Part shown: positions 56,560 through 64,000 of the stretch, one piece after another
Position numbering within the stretch: the first letter of the stretch is position 1
How the letters are laid out: the number at the start of each line of letters is the position of its first letter
DNA from: Priapulus caudatus
Lineage: Eukaryota > Priapulida > Priapulimorpha > Priapulimorphida > Priapulidae
Direction of reading: 5' to 3'
Assembly (NCBI RefSeq): GCF_000485595.1
Contig: NW_014577077.1
Span: forward strand, 690,852-754,851
Length of the DNA stretch: 64,000 bases
The notes under the pieces: generated by a model
What the model was told of the DNA's origin: nothing
Database searches by the model: none
The model's input: only the letters and a program-made list of their open reading frames with translations
Position numbers and translations under genes: made by a program

Positions 56560-59500
56560 TATAACACCACAATGCACATGCAACATTAGGCATATTGCAC
56601 AAGAAACTGGTATAGTACTGGAATTAAATTTGCAATGTGATTTGCAATGGTACCTTTAGTCATTGGACTCATATCACTAGGGCAGGGCTCGAATTAAGCG
56701 ACGAGAAGGGCAAGGCAATTTTTTTAGGGCATGTGAGAAATCGCCTTGAATTTTCTCTAAAATGGAAGGGCACAAAGGCAATTTTAAAAGGCACCAAGGC
56801 AACTCTCAAAATTTGAGAAGGGCACCAAGGCACTTTTGTAAAATAAAGGAAAACTCATAACAAATTAGTACATCAACATCGTCTTGCTTTTAATGTACAA
56901 AACAATATGCCCCCATGTAAGCTTACACCGTAACACTGACCCCTGTACCCCCCCTCTGCTAATGGAAGTAATGGAAGAAATTTTACATGCCCGCTATCAG
57001 GAGCTAATAATTATCCGATGCCGTTATTATTCCCTTCTACGACTATCGGTTTTTAGCTCATCATTGCAACTACAGCACGCACGCGCACGTGTTATGTTGA
57101 TTCGACTAAAAACGAAACTAGGGCAGTAGATTAAAGGGCACCGACGGCAATTACACAAAAGGGCAAGGCAGGTGACTGCCGTCGGTCGGGTTGGATTTTC
57201 AGGGGCAGTACGGCGATTGATAGGGGCACCGACGGCAATTGCCGTCGGTGCCGTCGGTTAATTCGAGCCCTGCACTAGGGTGAGGTCAGCCATGATCTTG
57301 TTTGGTGCATTTTTGGTATCATCATGAACATATCTATACCATACCATACAATTTAGGTATGTTCATTGTATGAAAAATAGGGTCTTATATCAGGGTTAGA
57401 AATTAACCTTTTTTCCAGGCAGCAAGCATTTACTACCATAGACAAAAAAAAACAGGGAGCAAACTTACTCACTTGGGCAAAAATCTGAGAAAACCATAGC
57501 AGTTCCACTCCCTCTCACCATAACATTACTGTGCTATTGCATCTGTTCATATGGAAGCTGGTTTGGCCCCTTCTAGCCCTGTTTTTCCTGATTCGTTCAT
57601 TCTAAATATAGTCATCCTAGTGATGTCACGATCATCGATTATACTCGATCATCGGTTGAACAGTGGCTCGAACCAAGCGCCTAGTGATGTCACGATCATC
57701 GATTATACTCGATCATCGGTTGAACAGTGGCTCGAACCAAGCGCTTGGTTATTAAAATCCATAATCGATTTCATCGGAGAAAAAAAAAATCGAAATAAAT
57801 GTAAAACTTGAACAAGAAAACTGGGAAAGGTGATGAGAATCAGAGATATCATCGCTGCTATACAAGTTATCCTTTATTAACATACATGTATTATACACAC
57901 AGTAGTAAACAGGGCAAAACAAGCAATAAACAGGGCTAAACATGCACACACGTACATGCAGACGACGTTACGCACACGCAGGCATTCAACACCCCGAGTA
58001 ACCGATTGTAACCGAGCATCGGTTACTTGGGTCCAACCGATGATCGATTACGAAATTACAACCGATTGACAACAGTCTCATCCATCCTTAATCCAACTAT
58101 TAACCTCAAATTAAGTATGAGCAGTTACGTAGGGTCAACGCGGTTTAAAAAATTGACAACCCTGAGCAACTGGCCATCGATTTAACATATGTTACTTGTA
58201 ACTTCTGTGCTCTTACTTTGGTTCATGAGGAATTTTTGACAGCAAGTACTTGGTGCCGACATTGAAAGCAGGCAGCAAAATTGCTGCTTGCTGCCCTTAA
58301 TTTCAAACCCTGTTATACATATGTTTATATATATATATAATTACAAAAAATAATGAATTATTTGTTTGGTTTTTTAAGCCATTCGGGTCACCCAAGAATG
58401 AAATCGACATTACAGTGGGATGTTCTGGTGAAAAGTCTCCAAGGAATCATCTGAAGGTGAGGCTTATATAGTTTCCATCAATATGGCTATTAGGTAAATT
58501 TCCTCCAATTATAAATATATATTCTGTGAAAATAAATTGGCATGTATGAAAATGTGTGTTGCTGTGATGCAATGCTACAAATCCACGAATAAGGATTTGG
58601 TTGTCATAAATCCCAACGTTTGGAGTGCTTGTGGTCATATATTGGCAGGGTGTGGTTTGAATTGTCTTAGCTTCAACATCTTGTAATGTGTAATGGGTAA
58701 TGTGATTCACATATTCTATTTCAACTGTAATGTCGTACAGGAGACCATATGCACTCAGACTGGCGATGAAGACTTTGCAGAAGAGTTATGGCGTGTGATG
58801 CAGAAAGATCTAGAAAATGAGCAGGCAAGCTCCTTGTCACACTTCAGATTATCCTGGGTACAGAGGAAGGTATGAGCAATTACTATTTCTAATCAATGGT
58901 CTGCATGTTTACCAGTGGTATTGCACCATACTACTACTTCAGTAATTCTAGATTCATGCCTTTATCATGTTTTTAAATAAGACAGCTGTTCGCTTGTTTG
59001 TTTGTATGTTTTTTTATATTATATATATCTATATAATCAGCACAATGTCTGTTTGCATCTATTCATGTCTTTGTGGCTTATAGAACTTCTCCTTTACGAC
59101 TGGCCTGATGTCAAACTAGTAGGTCCGCTTGGATACTTGGTAGGTGCCTGGGATAGTTCTTTGCAAAAAAGTTTCATGTAAGAAGCCTAACTTTTCATAA
59201 ACGTAAAAAATTGGTTGGCCAACCTACATAATGTGTTATTTATTGAGTTAGTACATTGACGAAAGTGCGAAACACAAGCTTGCGAGCTCCTTGCCATCAG
59301 TAAGTTAATAACTAACTAATTGGTTGGCTAATATAACATCATGATCAGTTGCTAGGCAATGTTATAAACTGTAGTTCGTATAGGTTTGGTACTTGACAAT
59401 GGTAGGTCTACATGGGTGATCAGTTAATTAGATTGTTTGCTTGCATGGTCGCTGGTGAACTACGGAGGCAGAAAAATTCAAGAACGTTTAATCTGCAAAT

Positions 59501-61668
59501 CACAGCAAATATTAGAATGTAACAATGCCAGTTAAAATATATGTATTCATCTCTATTTATCTTTGCTATCAATGACATCAATGTCTATATGTGCATATGT
59601 GTGTGCGTGCATCCATGCGTGCGTTTGCGTGTGTGCGTGTGCGTGTGCGTGTGCGTGTGCGTGTGTGTGTGTGTGCGTCTGTGTGTGCATACACGCGTGT
59701 GTGAATGGCTTGCACATATGTAAACTCACTTTTATAATTTTTAGGCAACCATGAAGCAACTTCCTAAAGGAAAGGTACCATTCTTGTGCGTAATTGTGAA
59801 ATCTGTGACATTCACTGGTGCAGATGCCATCATAGTCGTAAAAGATCCTACAGGTGAGTTACAGAAGATAATTCGTCTGCTACGTGAGGTTTCTACAGAA
59901 GTTCAACTTCATATATTAACTGTGTTACCATACTTTAAGCAACAGATTTTCGATTAAGAGAAAAGAAAGCATCATTTATTTGATAATTTATGTGAGATGG
60001 AAAGTATAATATCATTCAAGAAAAAAAAATCATTCAAACATTGGTGAAACATTACTAATGCTAATGTATGCAGCCCATTATGGAAGTTGCCGTCTGTCTC
60101 ACACAATTCACCTATATAAGCACCATATTTTATAACAAGCTAGGTTAAAGGGACTATAGCTCACTCTATATAGTACTAGCATTTTTGTCATAAAATATAA
60201 ACTGGAGATTGTATAGTTATATATTATAATATATATATATATATATATATGATTATACAAATATATAATTTTATACTTCTATGGTTAAGTTATTGCAATA
60301 TACTTTTGACAGGAATCCGTTGTTTGTAACGTAGTAGTTGAGTAATTCATATTTGCTTGCAGGAGAGATGCAGGGCACAGTCCATAGACAGGTGATGGAT
60401 GAACATGAGATGACATTCAAGGGAGGAGCTGGTGTCTTTCTGAACCAGGTATGCATGGTCTAGATTCTAGAACCTCATCTGCAGAATGATGAATATATAA
60501 TATGTGTGTGGAAATATATTGCTAATGGGATGCTTACTGTATGTAGCCATCAATAAGTACTTGTAGATTTCATTCAGTTCTTGCATGGGCAGTGAATTCT
60601 GTGTTTGGTGGGAGATTAGATTTTTTACATATATGCGATACAATCTTATGTAGAAAACATTATATTTCAGTGTGGAGTCTTCAGTCCTTCTCCAAGAAGT
60701 CACTATTTAAATATCACCTCTAGGAATCTACTACGAATATATGTGCAAACAGAGGACAGCAAGGTTTCATCTCACAAAGTATTGCTTTATTCATTGTTAG
60801 CTTTTATTTTTTTTGCAGTAAAAGTAAAGCCAACAGTAAATTATGTAGATATTAAATATTGTAATTTCTTTTAGTTATTTTTAGTTTCCTTGTGTTTCCA
60901 TTATTACTGAAAGCAATTTTCTTGCTATTTTCAGTTATCCCTGAATTGCCTTAATACTAAACATTCGCAGCTTATCCTGTTTACTTCATTATCAGAAGTA
61001 GATGATCTATTGTACACTTCCTATATAAAGGTAAAATTGTGAAGTAAATCTACTAAAGATTCTATGTTGGTAATATTTTGTACTCCTAAACCAACATTTT
61101 CTGTCTTTTTCAGGTATTGCAATTGAGTCTGAAAGATATCAGGGACAGAATCGATTCCCCGGAAAGCACCCAGAACCCCATTAATGTCACCAAACTTCAT
61201 CACACACAAAAGAAATTGGTGGGTGGGCAAGAAGGCTCTACACCGAACATCCGTAATGTTGCACCCGCAGAAACACATAAGCTTGGTCATGAAGCAAGCT
61301 ACTCTCCTAAGTTCACACCACCTGGAAAGCAAGATCCGACTGTGATGTCATCACTTACGTATAAAGCAGGTCAGAAAACAGAAGCACAAACGAATTCTAA
61401 GCGAACAACTGCTGTATACAGCCCCGTTACTAGTTCTCCACGCAATGTAAATTGGCAGGTTCGAACTCCCGCGCCAGCTGGTAGTAGTGAATCGGCCGAC
61501 TATCGGGCAACACAAGGTGATGGTGGTATTATTTCTCAAAAGATGGCAGCACGCGTCATGAATTCGCCCATCGCTCGACCGGAGGAGCAGCCGCATGGTA
61601 CTGGTGATGGCAAAAGTGTAACGGAGTTGATAAGCGGCATCGAAGATGAGCTGTTTGGCGATTTTTAA
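55615..61668 (+). CDS. HROB: HROB (C17orf53/MCM8IP) homologue, eight coding exons
   Basis: Exons: 55615-56295, 58379-58456, 58741-58869, 59745-59853, 60363-60448, 60671-60763, 60935-61030 (an alternative acceptor gives a start at 60971) and 61114-61668. All join in phase with GT-AG borders, for about 608 residues (human about 647). Exon 1 is Ser/Thr-Pro rich (many T-P sites, e.g. RTPLCS, LTPLRQ) and ends with the family motif [10 protein letters not shown]. Exon 3 gives an acidic helix. Exons 4-6 form the OB fold: [18 protein letters not shown], then [12 protein letters not shown], then [15 protein letters not shown] and NLLRIY. The end reads [18 protein letters not shown] recruits and activates the MCM8-MCM9 helicase in homologous recombination and interstrand crosslink repair. 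ATG 55615 has G at -3. Identity rests on motif recognition; exons 2 and 7 are the least certain. Confidence 0.87.
56395..56555. repeat. (TA)n microsatellite in HROB intron 1
   Basis: Long uninterrupted TA run; open frames reading Y-I-Y-I are artefacts. Confidence 0.97.
56693..57272. mobile_element. hAT-like MITE, CAGGGCTCGAATTAA family, best-preserved copy
   Basis: Ends CAGGGCTCGAATTAA and TTAATTCGAGCCCTG, with an exact 8-bp target duplication CACTAGGG (56685-56692 and 57273-57280). 8-bp duplications and CAGGG ends are hallmarks of hAT. 580 bp, non-coding, in HROB intron 1. Related copies at 5148, 13172 and 21121. Confidence 0.93.
57391..58312. mobile_element. hAT-like element, about 920 bp, with a second element nested inside
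   Basis: Left CAGGGTTAGAAATTAA and right TTAATTTCAAACCCTG are inverted; GCAGCAAG motifs follow inside each end. Inside, a TCGAT-rich element (about 57616-58075, CACGATCATCGATTA) is inserted. A 64-bp unit is tandemly doubled at 57616-57679 and 57680-57743. The flanks only share TTATA, so the target duplication is unclear. Non-coding, in HROB intron 1. Confidence 0.7.
59600..59700. repeat. (GT)n/(GC-GT) microsatellite in HROB intron 3
   Basis: GTGTGCGTGTGCGTG runs, about 45 bp before exon 4. Confidence 0.9.
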
Positions 61669-62617
61669 TGAAACTCGGATATAAATTATTTAATGAGGTC
61701 TCTAATGCATGTATGCTACTAAGCACCCGTCTGCCATTTTGTGCACGAATGCACAATGGTAGTAATCTACTAATCTCACCATCTTTGTTACATATATTCT
61801 TAAATTTTACATGCATGCAATAGGATTAGCTAAGCAAAAATGCTACATGTATATTACCAGTGAACTGGTTCCAATCATTATGCCGGCTTTGATTTTGTGC
61901 TAAAATATCGTGTTCAGATATTGAAAAATCGCGGATAATCATTCTATGTACAGACATGTAGATAGTCTGATGTATAAGTATAACTCTTGTATAATAGATT
62001 TATTTAGAATTGCTTCACAAAATTATAAGCAAGGAAATATGTACACATAACTTGATATTTAAAAAATGTAAAAAATCAGTACATGTTATACGTTTACCAG
62101 AGTTGTTACCATAAAAATGTTCATTTGGAATCGATCTCCGCTGGTTTAATAGTAATATGGGAAGCAGTTTATTTGTTTTTATCACATTGCTTTGCTATGA
62201 GCAGTTTTTGTCGTTTTGTCACTTGATTGCAAAATGAAAACATTTTTGCATAATATTATAGTAGGACAAAGAAATTTACCTCTGGTTTTCATTGTTTTAC
62301 TATTTTTGTTTTGTGCAAAATACACTCACAAAAGAAGTGAAAAACGAATATATTTGTTTTAAATAATAGTCAGTAAAGGAACGTTTTCCTAATACACAAC
62401 ACAAATATTACCAAAGCCACATACATATCAGGAGTGAATAAAAGCAACGTTTTTTATTCATTCTGGTAAATGTGATTTTCTCACTTGCTATGCACACTAA
62501 CCACGCACAAAAATATATAAAAATGGCAAATTTTATATTCTAATGTTTACTACCAGTAGGATTTTAAAGAGTATGTGTATTTGTTTCAATAATAGTGGAA
62601 GTACACGATATCATATA
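61669..62617 (+). other. HROB 3' flank
   Basis: AT-rich with no exon recognised. Candidate AATAAA polyadenylation signal near 62437 (GTGAATAAAAGC). Confidence 0.4.
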
Positions 62618-62619
62618 TC

Positions 62620-62651
<32 letters not shown>

Positions 62652-62814
62652 TATCGATAGTATTGTATAGTAATTGTTGTTTTTAGTAATGTCTTAATAA
62701 TACTAATAGTCTATAGGTTAACTTCCTACGCTACAACTANNNNNNNNNNCCTTCCCCCTTACGGTTCGGTTGTCCCTTCGGTCGACGTCTCTAGTACTAC
62801 GTATATACTATATA

Positions 62815-62850
<36 letters not shown>
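62618..62850. repeat. (TA)n tracts on both sides of an assembly gap
   Basis: TA runs at 62618-62650 and 62803-62849, each followed by ACTATCGATAG, and separated by the N gap. The similar ends suggest overlapping contig ends or a duplicated repeat. Confidence 0.8.
62740..62749. other. Assembly gap (10 N)
   Basis: Ten N: a scaffold join of unknown true size between HROB and IGF2BP. Confidence 1.
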
Positions 62851-63551
62851 TATCGATAGATTGATGAATTGTGTTTTTTGAATGCTGAATATCAAATGCT
62901 ATGGTAACTTCCTGCTCATAAAAACCTATTATTTCCTAAATCTAAATAATCGCTCGAACACAATGCTGTCGACCCAGTCATTTCATACGATTTTACAATT
63001 TTCTGTTATTGAGGCGTTGCGGAAATTTTGCTAAGAATTCGTAAAATTTTCCTTGCTGTAGTACGCTGAAAAATTGATTTATGCGTGGGAATAAATGATA
63101 GCGTATGACGTCAAGCTAACATTTCTCGTCAATACTTTTTAGAAAGAGCCGCTGCTGCTAGAGATATGTACTTCGCTAGTAAACGTACACAAGCATCAAA
63201 GAACTACTAAAACATGTGTTCCATAGATTTTCAACGACGTTTGTTGTGGGGGTTTACATACTATAAAATATAAATTATGTCTAAAATATCCCCCCTGCCC
63301 AGCCGATGCACACGAACGCGGGAAATCGACACAGTGTCACGTGGTAATGTGGCGCTAAAGAAAGGGAACCACGTGGGCCGGGTTGAAATATGAGAAGCAT
63401 TTCGGTCACTCGCGGGTTCGCAAGACGGTTGCGGTTCTAAATTTCTCTAGTCCGGACAGTATAGATTATATCCAACTCATTGCCCTCCCCGGCTCATTTC
63501 ATATCCAAGCTCTACCTCGTCTGCGAACACGGGCTACGCATTCTTGACGGC
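62851..63551 (+). other. IGF2BP upstream region
   Basis: AT-rich to about 63290, then GC-richer with CACGTG (63370-63375) and CACGTGG-type E-boxes near the presumed promoter. The start codon follows at 63552. Confidence 0.4.
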
Positions 63552-63726
63552 ATGCAGAAGCTTTACATTGGAAATTTAGGTCAGGATATTGACGAGCAGA
63601 CACTTCGCGACCTGTTCGAAGAGCACGGCATCGAAGGTGAAAGTTTTCTCGTCAAGAAAGGAGGATACGCGTTCATAGATTGCCCAGACCAGGTGAACGC
63701 TGACAAAGCCATTGACAAACTGAACG
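63552..63726 (+). CDS. IGF2BP: IGF2BP/IMP (VICKZ) RNA-binding protein, first coding exon, partial gene
   Basis: ATG at 63552 (G at -3). The exon reads MQKLYIGNLGQDIDEQTL, then FLVKKGGYAFIDCPDQ, then ADKAIDKLNG, with donor G|GTAAGT at 63726/63727 in phase 1. This is the start of RRM1 of the IGF2BP family: the RNP2 motif LYIGNL and the RNP1-like GYAFIDCP are plain, and the protein starts right at RRM1 as in vertebrate IGF2BPs, whose first exon ends at the same place. Family members bind, stabilise and localise mRNAs and are classic let-7 targets. The remaining exons (second RRM, four KH domains) lie beyond the window. An upstream in-frame reading from 63480 has no ATG and is not needed. Confidence 0.9.
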
Positions 63727-64000
63727 GTAAGTGAACCGGTGTGTCTAATTATTTTTACGGGGTAGGTAATACACGAGGGCGAACCCACCGTGGGATCCGA
63801 CTTTGTTATATTTGCAAAGCTCAAAAAAACATGGCGGCGGCCAGCAAACATCACATGGCCTGCACGCACTGCATAGTTCGCGCCTTGGGCGAATGGGTAT
63901 CGTTGAAACTCGCATATATATTCTTCGGCACAAAGCACTTGTATTGATTCCTATTATTTTTTGTCATTTAAACACAAGTTGTCGTTGTCATGTAGCTTCA
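63727..64000 (+). other. IGF2BP intron 1 (start)
   Basis: Begins at donor GTAAGTG. Short open frames on both strands are not supported. Confidence 0.7.

Noticed and set aside
1-64000. CRISPR array, operon or other prokaryotic system
   Set aside because: Regular repeats here are satellites without spacer structure, and the genes are spliced animal genes.

Overview
The window is nuclear DNA of an animal, most likely an invertebrate bilaterian. Evidence: spliced genes with GT-AG introns; recognisable lin-41/TRIM71, CENP-O, HROB (C17orf53) and IGF2BP/IMP homologues; TTAGGG-type interstitial telomeric repeats; and many hAT-like MITEs, foldback elements, tRNA-type SINEs, a Penelope-like element and minisatellites. 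I cannot name the species.

Layout. 1-24.4 kb is a nest of segmental repeats. Block A (412-4133, 5687-9186, partial 16461-17083) and block B (9187-16460, 17084-24397) recur head-to-tail, and the middle of B also recurs at 4134-5686. Block B carries four internal exons of a CENP-O gene. 24.4-31.7 kb holds further CENP-O exons (29350-29408, 29646-29761, 31608-31744), a broken Penelope-like element and a minisatellite of about 150 bp. 32.8-35.3 kb is low-complexity GA and GGAT DNA. 35.3-42.2 kb is gene-poor, with one candidate exon of unknown identity, a 10-N gap and three degenerate minisatellites. 42.2-43.5 kb is a second copy of 31.36-32.67 kb, including the CENP-O terminal exon. 43.5-44.9 kb is two back-to-back foldback elements.

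45612-49854 (minus) is a complete two-exon lin-41/TRIM71 gene (RING, two B-boxes, coiled coil, filamin, six NHL repeats). 50.5-52.5 kb is repeats. 55615-61668 (plus) is an eight-exon HROB gene. 63552-63726 (plus) is the first coding exon of an IGF2BP gene that runs off the right edge.

How the genes relate. CENP-O and lin-41 converge tail to tail, lin-41 and HROB diverge, and HROB and IGF2BP share a strand. lin-41 and IGF2BP are RNA-binding developmental regulators that are let-7 targets in other animals. About 3.7 kb beyond the lin-41 stop, the strand in the orientation of its transcript carries a tandem array with sites complementary to the let-7 seed; two of them also pair with the let-7 3' half in the correct register. 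This is the most interesting signal in the window.

Quality. The repeated blocks in 1-24 kb, 27-29 kb and 31-33 kb differ mainly by single-base indels, many of which break otherwise open exons. This looks like unpolished long-read sequence or gap filling beside higher-quality contigs, so copy number here should not be taken at face value. All protein identities come from reading translations and family knowledge; no database search was run.
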